Of a DNA stretch of 64,000 nt, positions 52,816-60,961 are shown piece after piece. Both the position numbers and the translations under genes were made by a program. Location: positions 30,844 through 94,843 of the forward strand of contig DXMX01000001.1 of the NCBI GenBank assembly GCA_019413955.1, given 5' to 3'. The first letter of the stretch is position 1. Every line of letters begins with the position of its first letter. Below the pieces are notes generated by a model. That model saw only the letters and a program-made list of their open reading frames with translations. It did not search any database and was not told the origin of the DNA. The DNA is from Collinsella sp. GTDB lineage: Bacteria; Actinomycetota; Coriobacteriia; Coriobacteriales; Coriobacteriaceae.

Positions 52816-53283
52816 ATGTCTGGTAATAACGAAGCGCTGTTTACGCCTGAGTTGGTGTTTTTTGATTGGGAGTGTGCGACGCCGGATGAGGTGTTCGCGC
52901 GGCTTGAGGGCGAGCTTGCACCACATGGCTACATTGCATCCGGTTGGCTCGATGCCGTCCGCACGCGCGAGGATGCCTATCCCACGGGTCTCGCTATGCC
53001 GGCGGCAAACATTGCCATTCCGCATACCGATCCGGGGTTTGTGGCCAAGCCCTATATCGCGGTGGTGAAGCCCGCCGCGCCCGTGACATTTAACGCTATG
53101 GCTGGCATGGGCGCTCCGGTGCCGGCGCAGATCGTCATCAATCTGGGCATCGCCGAGCCGGGCGGCCAGGTCGAGGCCCTGCAGGCACTCATGAACATCT
53201 TTATGGGCGCCGATGCCGCAGCCGACGTGCTCGGCCAGACCACGCCCCAGGGCATGGTCGACGCCATCCGCCGCCACTTCTAA
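52816..53283 (+). CDS. Stand-alone PTS EIIA (fructose/galactitol family)
   Basis: This 155-residue protein has the phosphorylatable His70 in ANIAIPHTDP, typical of the Fru/Gat-type EIIA domain. No EIIB or EIIC of that family is adjacent, so it may serve a distant transporter or act as a regulatory EIIA like PtsN. ATG 52816 follows AAGGAGG; it lies 30 bases after the AlbA_2 gene. Confidence 0.85.
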   Translation: MSGNNEALFTPELVFFDWECATPDEVFARLEGELAPHGYIASGWLDAVRTREDAYPTGLAMPAANIAIPHTDPGFVAKPYIAVVKPAAPVTFNAMAGMGAPVPAQIVINLGIAEPGGQVEALQALMNIFMGADAAADVLGQTTPQGMVDAIRRHF

Positions 53284-53299
53284 GGTGGGGCTGAGTCGG

Positions 53300-53385
53300 C
53301 ACTTGGGGACTGTCCCTAACTGCCGGCTGCCAGAGCTGTCCCCTTTGCACCAAAATGGTGCAGATTAATCTGTCCCCAATGCACC
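53300..53385. repeat. GGGGACAG-type repeat cluster
   Basis: GGGGACTGTCCC at 53305-53316, AGCTGTCCCC near 53335, the hairpin TTTGCACCAAAATGGTGCA, and ATCTGTCCCC near 53369 form a cluster of short palindromic units between the EIIA gene and the foldase gene. Confidence 0.6.
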
Positions 53386-53453
53386 AAGCGTGCCGCGGGG
53401 GCTGCGTTGTGACACAATGGCGTTTGTTCGATTCGTTATGCGAAAGGCCAACT

Positions 53454-54674
53454 ATGGCAAATAAGAAAAAGAACTCCGAGGCCGCGCCGACGCCCGAGCA
53501 GCAGGCCCGCGCTGCCTCCAGCTCTCGCAAGAAGCAGCGCAAGACGTACGTGTCTAAGACCGTCAAGATCGTTCTGGTGGTCATCGGCGTGCTGGCGATG
53601 CTGCTTTCCGTCTCGGCGATGGCGTGCTCCGGCCTTATGTCGCAGGCTGAGGACACCTCGGGCTACAAGCTGACCGGCGGTGTTGCTGCCACTATCAACG
53701 GCACCAACCTTACCGAGGACACCGTGACCAAGCAGATCATGAGCATGCGCACGTCCTACGGCTACACCAAGGATGAGGATTGGGCGCAGTATCTGGTTGA
53801 CAACGACCTCACGCCCAAGAAGTACCGCAAGCAACTCATCGACTCCTACACGCAGCAGATTCTGCTTCAACAGGCACAGAAGGAGAACGGCGTGACGGTG
53901 TCGGACGAGGAGGTCGAGAAGGCTTGGAAGGACGCGTGCAAGAGCGCGGGCGGAGCCAAGGCCTTTAAGAAGACCCTCAAGACCTACGGCTATACCGAGG
54001 ACACCTACAAGGACTCGCTCAAGGAGAGTCTGGCGCAACAGAAACTCAAGGATGCCGTCGCGCCCACGAGCAAGCCCAAGGACAGCGAGATTGTCGATTA
54101 CATCAACGAAAATCTGTCCAGCTACAACGACGCCCGCCGCTCGTCGAACATCCTGATCAAGGTTGATTCCGACGCTTCCGACGAGGACAAGGCTGCCGCC
54201 AAGGCCAAGGCGCAGGAGTGCCTGGACAAGATCAACTCCGGTGAGCTGAGCTTTGAGGACGCCGTTGAGCAGTACTCCGAGGACACCGGTTCCAAGGAGA
54301 AGAAGGGCGATGTGGGCTGGGATAAGCTCACCACCTTTGTCGACAGCTACCAGACGGCGCTCGAGGGACTCAACAAGGGCGACGTGAGCGAAGTCGTCGA
54401 GTCGACCTATGGCTACCACATCATCAAGTGCACCGACTACTTCCATGTCGATAATCAGGTTGATGACATCAACCAGGTGCCCAAGGACATCAAAAAGTAC
54501 GTCTCCAACGTGGTGAAGACGCAAGCGGCCAGCACCGCGTACAGCGAGTGGCTGGAGCAGTACAAGAAGGATGCCGACATCACCGTCAACCCCATGCCCA
54601 AAGACGTACCCTATAACGTGAGTCTGAAGGGTGTCACCAAGAGTTCGACCGACGATTCGTCGACGACTGAGTAA
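53454..54674 (+). CDS. Extracytoplasmic parvulin-type peptidyl-prolyl isomerase (PrsA/SurA-like)
   Basis: The protein has 406 residues. A basic cytoplasmic N-terminus (1-38) and hydrophobic anchor (IVLVVIGVLAMLLSVSAMAC) lead outside; the Cys could be lipidated, but the lipobox is poor. A SurA-like N-domain (about 75-200) precedes a PpiC parvulin domain (about 220-320), with DVGWDKL and YGYHIIKCTDY. It helps secreted proteins fold at the cell surface. ATG 53454 is chosen; the open frame upstream runs through a repeat cluster. Confidence 0.88.
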   Translation: MANKKKNSEAAPTPEQQARAASSSRKKQRKTYVSKTVKIVLVVIGVLAMLLSVSAMACSGLMSQAEDTSGYKLTGGVAATINGTNLTEDTVTKQIMSMRTSYGYTKDEDWAQYLVDNDLTPKKYRKQLIDSYTQQILLQQAQKENGVTVSDEEVEKAWKDACKSAGGAKAFKKTLKTYGYTEDTYKDSLKESLAQQKLKDAVAPTSKPKDSEIVDYINENLSSYNDARRSSNILIKVDSDASDEDKAAAKAKAQECLDKINSGELSFEDAVEQYSEDTGSKEKKGDVGWDKLTTFVDSYQTALEGLNKGDVSEVVESTYGYHIIKCTDYFHVDNQVDDINQVPKDIKKYVSNVVKTQAASTAYSEWLEQYKKDADITVNPMPKDVPYNVSLKGVTKSSTDDSSTTE

Positions 54675-54728
54675 TCATGGGGCGGTGCTCGCGCGAGTGC
54701 CGCCCACACTATTGAGGAGGATTTGCAG

Positions 54729-55172
54729 ATGACCAACGAAGAGCTGCAGAAGGAAATGATTGCGGCCATGAAGGCCAAGGACAAGGTTCGCCTGTCCATC
54801 ATTCGCCAGGTTAAGGCCGAGGTGAAGAATATCGAGGTCAATGAGCGCCGCGATGTGACCGAGGAAGACGTCAACAGCATGATCAAGCGTCTGATCAAGC
54901 AGACGAGCGAGACGCTGGAGATGTCCATCAAGGCCGGCACCGACCAGGAGCGTACCGACAACCTGACCGAGCAGGTCAAGATTCTGGAGAGCCTGCTGCC
55001 CGCGCAGGTTTCGGGCGAGGAGCTCGAGGCCCTGATCGAGCAGGTTATCGCCGAGCTGGGCGCCACGTCCAAGAAGCAGATGGGCCAGGTTATGGGCGCA
55101 CTCGGCAAGGCCACCGGTGGCAACTTCGATAAGCCGGCCGCGGCAAAGATCGTCGGAGCCAAACTCGCGTAG
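54729..55172 (+). CDS. GatB/YqeY domain protein
   Basis: This 147-residue helical protein matches YqeY: MTNEELQKEMIAAMKAKDKV, then LRSIIR-like RLSIIRQVKAEVKN, ending with KKQMGQVMGALGKATGG and a terminal AAKIVGAKL. It resembles the tRNA-binding tail of GatB, but its role is unknown. ATG 54729 has GAGGAGG 8 bases upstream. Confidence 0.9.
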   Translation: MTNEELQKEMIAAMKAKDKVRLSIIRQVKAEVKNIEVNERRDVTEEDVNSMIKRLIKQTSETLEMSIKAGTDQERTDNLTEQVKILESLLPAQVSGEELEALIEQVIAELGATSKKQMGQVMGALGKATGGNFDKPAAAKIVGAKLA

Positions 55173-55201
55173 GGGCCGAGCGGTACATAGTTGATGTTTA
55201 G

Positions 55202-55234
55202 GGGGGCGTGGCCGTCATGGTCGCGCCCCTTTTT
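55202..55234 (+). terminator. Terminator after the YqeY gene
   Basis: GGGGCG and CGCCCC enclose a second short stem (GGCC/GGTC); TTTTT follows. Confidence 0.8.
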
Positions 55235-55243
55235 GCTGGGCTG

Positions 55244-55354
55244 GGCACTCATTGGGGACAGGCTTAAATGAGTGCCCGGGCTACGCTCATTGGGGACGGG
55301 CTTAAATGAGTGCCCAATGAGCAGGTACTCATTTAAGTCTGTCCCCAATGAGTG
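55244..55354. repeat. Array of CTCATTGGGGACAG / AAATGAGTG hairpin units
   Basis: Three related units: 55245-55275 (CACTCATTGGGGACAGG, then CTTAAATGAGTG), 55285-55314 (the same with GGGGACGGG), and 55315-55353 in the opposite orientation. Each folds on itself, and the third can pair with either of the others. Confidence 0.75.
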
Positions 55355-55458
55355 GGTGGAAGATTGCGGGTTCTTTACGGGGATGTAGTGTGGGCTGCGG
55401 AAACGTGGTTCTTTCCGTACAATAGTTCAACTCGTGTAAACGCAGGGAAGGGACATCC

Positions 55459-56190
55459 ATGGCAGACATGATCGAGATCAAGCATCTCAACAAGTACTTT
55501 GGCGACCTGCATGTGCTCAAAGATATCAACCTCACCGTCAAGCGCGGCGAGAAGCTCGTAATGATCGGGCCTTCCGGTTCGGGTAAGTCGACACTCATCC
55601 GTTGCGTCGATTATCTGGAGGAGCCCACGTCGGGCGAAGTCATCATCGACGGAACGCCGCTCACCAAAAAGAATCACCTGGAGATGGCTCGCAAGTATAG
55701 TTCCATGGTGTTCCAGCAGTTCAACCTGTATCCCAACATGACGGTGCTGGGCAACCTGACACTCGCGCCCATCAAGCTGCAAAAGAAGAGCAAGGAGGAG
55801 GCGACCGAGATCGCCATCGCCGCACTCAAGCGCGTCGGCATGGCGCATAAGGCCGGCGAGTATCCGCAGAATCTCTCGGGTGGTCAGCAGCAGCGCATCG
55901 CCATCGCCCGCGCCCTGTGTACCAAGCAGCCCATCATCCTGTTTGACGAGCCGACTTCGGCGCTCGATCCCGAGATGGTCCAGGAGGTTCTGGACGTTAT
56001 GATTGAGCTCGCGCAGGAGGACATCACCATGATCTGCGTGACGCACGAGATGGGCTTTGCGCGCCAGGTGGCCGACCGCGTCATCTTTATGGAGGACGGC
56101 CGCATCCTGGAGGAGGGCACGCCCGAGCACTTCTTCGATAACCCCGAGAACCCGCGCTGCCGCGAGTTCCTGTCCAAGATTCTGCACTAG
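55459..56190 (+). CDS. Polar amino-acid ABC transporter, ATP-binding protein
   Basis: The 243 residues show the GlnQ/GltL type: Walker [16 protein letters not shown]-loop [15 protein letters not shown], signature LSGGQQQR, Walker [15 protein letters not shown] and the switch His in VTHEMGFA. It energises the importer encoded by the next three genes. ATG 55459 follows GGGAAGG. Confidence 0.93.
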   Translation: MADMIEIKHLNKYFGDLHVLKDINLTVKRGEKLVMIGPSGSGKSTLIRCVDYLEEPTSGEVIIDGTPLTKKNHLEMARKYSSMVFQQFNLYPNMTVLGNLTLAPIKLQKKSKEEATEIAIAALKRVGMAHKAGEYPQNLSGGQQQRIAIARALCTKQPIILFDEPTSALDPEMVQEVLDVMIELAQEDITMICVTHEMGFARQVADRVIFMEDGRILEEGTPEHFFDNPENPRCREFLSKILH

Positions 56191-56198
56191 GCGCGGTG

Positions 56199-57074
56199 AT
56201 GGACATGACGGATATGACGAGGGCGGCTGTATCGCGCCGTCACTTTTTGCAGCTGGCTGGCGCCGGCATGCTTGCGCTGACGGGGACCGCGCTTGCCGGT
56301 TGCGGCAACTCCACCAGCGGCGAGGGTTCCGACAAGGGATCCAAGCTTGCGGCCATTAAGTCGCGTGGCCATCTGAATGCCGGCGTTAAGAAAGACGTTC
56401 CCGGCTACGGCTATTACGACACCGCCAAGGGTCGCTTTGAGGGCATGGAAGTCGATTTGTGCTACCAGATCGCCGCTGCCGTCTTTGGCGTGAGCTACAA
56501 GGAGGCCCGCGCCCAGGAGCTTGTCGAGTTTACCGACGTAACGCCCAAGACGCGCGGCCCGCTGATCGATAACGGCCAACTCGACGTGGTCGCGGCGACC
56601 TACACCATCACCGACGAGCGCAAGAAGAGCTGGGATTTCTCGACGCCGTACCGCACCGACTACGTGGGACTCATGGTCAAGAAGCGTTCGGGCTTTACCT
56701 CGATTGAGAACTTGGACGGCAAGGTCATTGGTGTGAGCCAGGGTGCCACCACGCAGGGCCTGATCGAGCAGATGATCAAGGACAACGGCTTTAGCTGCAA
56801 GCCCGAGTTTAGGGCCTTTAGCGGCTACCCCATCATCAAGAGCTCGCTCGACGCCGGCAATATCGACGTCTTTGCCATGGATCGCTCCACGCTGGCCGGT
56901 TACATGAACGAGACCGTTGAGCTGCTGCAGCCCGAGGTCAAGTTTGGCGAGCAGGGCTACGGCGTGGCGACCAAGAAGGGCTGCGACCTTTCGGCCGTGG
57001 TCGATCAGGTGATTTGCGATCGCCTGGCCGATGGCTGGCTCGACCAAGAGGTCAAGACCTGGGGCCTTGTATAG
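56199..57074 (+). CDS. Amino-acid ABC transporter substrate-binding lipoprotein
   Basis: The protein has about 291 residues. The signal peptide has a twin-arginine-like SRRHFLQLAGAG and a lipobox LAGC, giving lipidated Cys35. The family-3 solute-binding domain follows: KSRGHLNAGVKKDVPGYGYY, FEGMEVDLCYQIA, DVVAATYTITDERKKSWDFS. It captures a polar amino acid outside the cell. The start is uncertain: ATG 56199, with GTG 56196 and ATG 56205 also in frame. It begins 8 bases after the ATPase gene. Confidence 0.88.
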   Translation: MDMTDMTRAAVSRRHFLQLAGAGMLALTGTALAGCGNSTSGEGSDKGSKLAAIKSRGHLNAGVKKDVPGYGYYDTAKGRFEGMEVDLCYQIAAAVFGVSYKEARAQELVEFTDVTPKTRGPLIDNGQLDVVAATYTITDERKKSWDFSTPYRTDYVGLMVKKRSGFTSIENLDGKVIGVSQGATTQGLIEQMIKDNGFSCKPEFRAFSGYPIIKSSLDAGNIDVFAMDRSTLAGYMNETVELLQPEVKFGEQGYGVATKKGCDLSAVVDQVICDRLADGWLDQEVKTWGLV

Positions 57075-57099
57075 GCGCATCGTCCAAGGAAGGAATCAA

Positions 57100-57846
57100 A
57101 TGCTCGAAGGATTATTTGACGCCGACCGTTGGTCGACGACATTTCAAAGCATGGGGCCCTTCTGGGAGGGCTTTGGTGTGACGCTACAGGTGGTCGTTGC
57201 CGGTCTGCTGCTGTCGCTGGTACTGGGCACGCTGCTGGGTGTGTTCTCTACCACCCGTTCGCGCGTGCTGCGCGCCATAAGCCGCGTGTACGTGGAGTTT
57301 TACCAGAACACCCCGTTGCCCGTGCAGGTGCTCTTTATGTACATGGCTGGTCCGCAGTTTTTGCAGGCCATAACCGGTGCCGACCAGCCGGTGCGCATCG
57401 CGCCGTTCGTGCTGGGCTTCTTGGGCGTGGGCCTGTATCACGCGGCCTACATCTCGGAGGTCATCCGCACCGGTATCGAGGCGGTTCCGCGCGGTCAGAT
57501 GGAGGCGGCGCAGAGCCAGGGCTTCACCCGTGCGCAGGCATACTGGTACATCGTGCTGCCCCAGACGTTCAAGATCATTCTGCCGCCGCTGTGTAACCAG
57601 GCACTCAACCTAGTCAAGAACACGTCGGTGCTGGCGCTTGTGGCCGGCGGCGACCTTATGTACCGTTCAGACAACTTTGTGAGCCTGTACGGTTACCTGC
57701 AGGGATACATCGTCTGCTGCCTTATGTACTTCATCATCTGCTTTCCGCTCGCCATGCTGGTGCAGTGGCTCGAGCGCCGCTCCAAGGAGCGTCCGCGCGG
57801 CGTGAGCCTCGCCGAGCTGGGGCTCGACAACGTAGAGGAGGCCTAG
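57100..57846 (+). CDS. Amino-acid ABC transporter permease (first)
   Basis: This 248-residue HisM/GlnP-type permease has about five membrane helices and the EAA loop at PRGQMEAAQSQGFTRAQAYW. YVEFYQNTPLPVQVLFMY is the typical family segment. ATG 57100 follows AAGGAAGG. It probably forms a heterodimer with the next protein. Confidence 0.92.
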   Translation: MLEGLFDADRWSTTFQSMGPFWEGFGVTLQVVVAGLLLSLVLGTLLGVFSTTRSRVLRAISRVYVEFYQNTPLPVQVLFMYMAGPQFLQAITGADQPVRIAPFVLGFLGVGLYHAAYISEVIRTGIEAVPRGQMEAAQSQGFTRAQAYWYIVLPQTFKIILPPLCNQALNLVKNTSVLALVAGGDLMYRSDNFVSLYGYLQGYIVCCLMYFIICFPLAMLVQWLERRSKERPRGVSLAELGLDNVEEA

Positions 57847-57849
57847 CGC

Positions 57850-58488
57850 ATGGAAATCTTCAACGCGACCAACCTGCTCTACATTTGGGGCGGCTTTGTT
57901 AAGACGATCGAGATCTCGGCGCTGTCGATCTTTTTCTCGCTCATGTTTGGCACGGTGCTGGCGCTCGTTAAGAGCTATGCGCCCCGCCCATTCCGTATTT
58001 TGGTGAGCGCCTATATCGAGCTGTTCCGCTGCACGCCGAACCTGCTGTGGATCCTGTTTATCTACTTTACGGTGCAGGGTTTGGACATTGTGATTTCGAC
58101 CATCGCCTTTACGCTGTTTACCAGCGCCGTTATGGCCGAGATTGTGCGCGGCGGTCTCAACTCGATTCCGCGCGGCCAGTTTGAGGCAGCGCAGAGCCAG
58201 GGTTTTGGCTTCTTTGCCACCATGCGCTACATCATTCTGCCGCAGACGTTTAAGACGATCATTCCGGCGCTGTTTAGCCAGTGCACGACCGTCATCAAGG
58301 ACAGCTCGTATCTTTCGGGTATTAACGTGGCCGAGCTCATGTACACGGCAAACGTCGTGATGGCCCATGCGATCGACCTGTCGCAGGTGCTTATGCTCTA
58401 CGGCCTGGTGTTTGCGATGTACTTTGTGCTCAACTTTGGTATCTCGCTGCTGGTGAGGGCGTATCAACGCCGTATTGTGGCCGCATAG
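57850..58488 (+). CDS. Amino-acid ABC transporter permease (second)
   Basis: This 212-residue protein has about five helices, with the EAA loop PRGQFEAAQSQGFGFFATMR and the family segment YIELFRCTPNLLWILFIYF. It starts 3 bases after the first permease and completes the importer (ATPase, lipoprotein, two permeases). Confidence 0.92.
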   Translation: MEIFNATNLLYIWGGFVKTIEISALSIFFSLMFGTVLALVKSYAPRPFRILVSAYIELFRCTPNLLWILFIYFTVQGLDIVISTIAFTLFTSAVMAEIVRGGLNSIPRGQFEAAQSQGFGFFATMRYIILPQTFKTIIPALFSQCTTVIKDSSYLSGINVAELMYTANVVMAHAIDLSQVLMLYGLVFAMYFVLNFGISLLVRAYQRRIVAA

Positions 58489-58493
58489 TCCTG

Positions 58494-58588
58494 CTTCCCC
58501 AAGCACGGCACCTTGCCCCTCAATCGTCGCTTGCGTACATTTAGTACGCGGCGCTCCTCTTTCGGGGCAATCTGCCGCACTTGGGAAA
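58494..58588. repeat. About 95-base multi-arm inverted repeat
   Basis: Nested arms pair inward: CCCAAG/CTTGGG, CGGCA/TGCCG, TTGCCCC/GGGGCAA, and the tip GCGTAC-ATTTA-GTACGC (near 58532-58548). It follows the permease stop and lacks a T tract, so it resembles a REP-type element rather than a simple terminator. Confidence 0.7.
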
Positions 58589-58659
58589 CCGGGACGGTCG
58601 TAAGTGACAAAATGGGAATCAGGAATCGCCTATTTCTCATTTGTTAGAAAGGAATCGCG

Positions 58660-59283
58660 ATGAGCGATCTGGAGAATAAGAAGAATCCTGTGGTCATTAC
58701 CATCGCGCGCGACTTTGGCGCCGAGGGCCACGAGATTGGTCGCATGCTTGCCGACGAGTTGGGGATTCCGCTGTACGATAACGAGCTGCTGGTACGTGCG
58801 TCGCTGCGCGCGGGCGAGTCACTCGACAAGATGGCCGCTTACGACGAACGCCTGGCCGTGGAGAACATGGCGTTTCTGCCCGACCGCTACGATGCGCGTT
58901 CGTACTCGGACAAGTTGTTCCAAAAGATGAGCCAGGTGATCTTGGACCTGGGCGAGACCGAGAGCTGCATTATCGAGGGTCGTCTGTCCGATTATCTGCT
59001 GCGCAACAATCCCAACCACATCGCCGTGCTGGTGACCGCTCCTTTTGAGGACCGCGTCGAGATCGTGCGCAAGAAGCGTGGCCTCAACAAAAAGAAGGGC
59101 GCCAAGCTGGTCAAGCAGCAGCAGAAGGCACGCGAGGCATTTTACAAGCGCTACAGCGCCGGCAAGTGGAAGATGACGAGCGGTAAAGACATCGTCGTCA
59201 ACCGCGCCAAGCTGGGCCGCGAAGGCTGCAAAGACGTTATCGCCGCTGCCTACCGCTACAAAGTCGCCCAGCTCGAAGGCTAG
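58660..59283 (+). CDS. Cytidylate kinase-like family protein
   Basis: The protein has 207 residues. The N-terminus (VVITIARDFGAEGHEIGRML) replaces the classic P-loop in the way this family does, followed by LGIPLYDNELLVRAS, and CIIEGRLSDYLL matches the Walker B area. Members are annotated as cytidylate-kinase-like, with no proven substrate. ATG 58660 follows GAAAGGAATCGCG. It ends at a perfect bidirectional terminator. Confidence 0.82.
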   Translation: MSDLENKKNPVVITIARDFGAEGHEIGRMLADELGIPLYDNELLVRASLRAGESLDKMAAYDERLAVENMAFLPDRYDARSYSDKLFQKMSQVILDLGETESCIIEGRLSDYLLRNNPNHIAVLVTAPFEDRVEIVRKKRGLNKKKGAKLVKQQQKAREAFYKRYSAGKWKMTSGKDIVVNRAKLGREGCKDVIAAAYRYKVAQLEG

Positions 59284-59289
59284 CCGACC

Positions 59290-59334
59290 AAACCCCCACA
59301 AAGGGGACAGGCACCTTTGTGGGGGTTTTGTTTT
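59290..59334. terminator. Bidirectional terminator, GGGACAG-family hairpin
   Basis: AAACCCCCACAAAGG and CCTTTGTGGGGGTTT pair perfectly over 15 bp around GGGACAGGCA-type loop sequence, followed by TTTTG and TTTT. It separates two convergent genes and is a member of the dispersed hairpin family. Confidence 0.85.
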
Positions 59335-60735
59335 AGGCCGAGGGAAAGGCCTTGGTGAGACCGGCGCGCGTCTGCGTGTCGGTCTTTTGGTAGATAGAGC
59401 TCAGGTGGCGCTGCACCATACGCATCGAGATGCCGAGCTCCTCGGCGATCTGCTTGAGCGGGCGTTCGTCTTGGGTTACAGCCATGAGCACGTCGACTTC
59501 GCGCGGGGTGAGAGCGTGATCGGTGATGAAGACCTGACGCTGCTCCTCGATACTCGGTGCTGCCAGCGCCTCCTCGGCAAGCTGTTGATGTTCGCGCTCC
59601 TGCTCGGTTTGGGGCAGGCGGAATAGGCCCGCGGCAACGAATGCTGCGCAGGCGGCGACGAGAAGCACGACCGCGCCAATCATGATGAGGGCGACGTTGC
59701 CAGAGGTCACAAGCACAAGCGAGACGCCCGACGTGGTGAACGCACACACGTTATTGGCCGCACGGCCCATGCCGGCCCAAAGAGCGGGCGCGTGCATACG
59801 CGGTGCCAGCTGTGTAAAGGTGGCGGTAAAGAACGTGACAAAAAAGCCCGAGCTCAGGTAAAAGACGACAAGGCCCAGGTTGGGATCAGCGCCGGCCTCC
59901 ACGGCCAGGATGGAAATGGTCGAGAGTACGGCGATGCCGAGCATGACAAGTCCCATGTAGCGACGCTCGGCAAGATCAAAGACGATGCCGGCGGCCAGGC
60001 CGCTCGCTGCCAAAAAGAGGCGCGGCCAGGTCTGCACGGCGATGGTGCCGTGGGCGTTGGAGAACGTGACCACGTTATCAAGAGTAGAGAACAGGCAGGC
60101 GAGAATCATGACGAGCACGATGCTCCAACATGCCTGCTTGGCGAGGGCGTGCGATGGCTCAACAAGGGGATTGATGGTGGGGCTGGAGCTCTCAGCAGCC
60201 TTTTGGGGAACGACACTGAGGGCGGAGATGGCGATAGTCGCTGCGCCAAGGACGATGAGCTCTGCGATACCGCCGCAATTGAGCAGGTTGATGGCGAACT
60301 GCATCAGGATGCCCGCGGCATAGGCTGCTCCCGCACCGGTGGCGAGCTTGGGATCGTCTTGGAATGTCGTTGCGAAGGCATGGTGCGTCGCGCCGCCCAG
60401 TAGGCCGAGTCCGAGGAATGCGAGGCATCCCAGAATCTCGAGCGCAAGCGGGTTCGTGGGGGACTGAATCTGAGTCAACCCCAAGATGGCGATGGGGACG
60501 GCGGCGCTGACGACTGCCTGAGGCCGGCCTTTGCGCTGTGCGAGCCCGAGCAACGGCGCATATCCGATAAAGCCGAGCACGCTCGACCTAGAATAAAGCC
60601 CTGCGCGATTACAACGCGTTCGGCACCGGCGAGCAGCCCGACGTTGACGTCGAAGCGAAACTCGGCGGCAAGGAAGGCGAAGGTGAAGAGCGCAAGTGCC
60701 AGAAGCGCGTTGATTTTAGGCTTACTCAGGTTCAA
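59333..60735 (-). pseudogene. LuxR-type regulator with N-terminal membrane domain, frameshifted
   Basis: The coding sequence falls in two frames. It begins at TTG 60735 (AAAGGA 6 bases upstream) with MNLSKPKINALLALALFTFA and runs to VVIAQGFILG; it then continues, one base out of frame near 60584-60590, as SSVLGFIGYAPLLGLAQRKG. The joined product would have about 467 residues: about 12 membrane helices of MFS type, then a LuxR helix-turn-helix (ALTPREVDVLMAV, KQIAEELGISMRMVQRHLSSIYQK). Related proteins are common in Coriobacteriia. A one-base deletion or a sequencing error would explain it. Confidence 0.75.
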
Positions 60736-60837
60736 GAACGGTCCTTTGGGTGGACGAATAATCGTGTCCTCGATTGTAGCGTTCCCGGGACGAGTGTGGC
60801 GATGGCGAAATCATATTGAATTAAACCGCAGGTAGAG

Positions 60838-60865
60838 GCCTAGGTTCACATCTACAAACCTAGGC
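60838..60865. repeat. Short hairpin upstream of the surface protein gene
   Basis: GCCTAGGTT (60838-60846) and AACCTAGGC (60857-60865) form a 9-bp stem. A similar TAGGTT-type hairpin precedes the next surface protein gene at 63169. Confidence 0.5.
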
Positions 60866-60900
60866 ATACGGAGTCATTTGGCACATCTTGGTGGTACAGG

Positions 60901-60935
60901 ACCACCACAAAGGGGACAGACACCTTTGTGGTGGT
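60901..60935. repeat. GGGACAG-core hairpin
   Basis: ACCACCACAAAGG (60901-60913) and CCTTTGTGGTGGT (60923-60935) form a perfect 13-bp stem; GGGACAG lies in the loop. It is 27 bases before the surface protein start, inside its likely leader. Confidence 0.7.
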
Positions 60936-60961
60936 ATGTCCCTACGACCAAGGAGGCCGTT

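Noticed and set aside
55244..55354. CRISPR array
   Set aside because: The units are palindromic, vary in spacing and orientation, and there are no unique spacers or cas genes.
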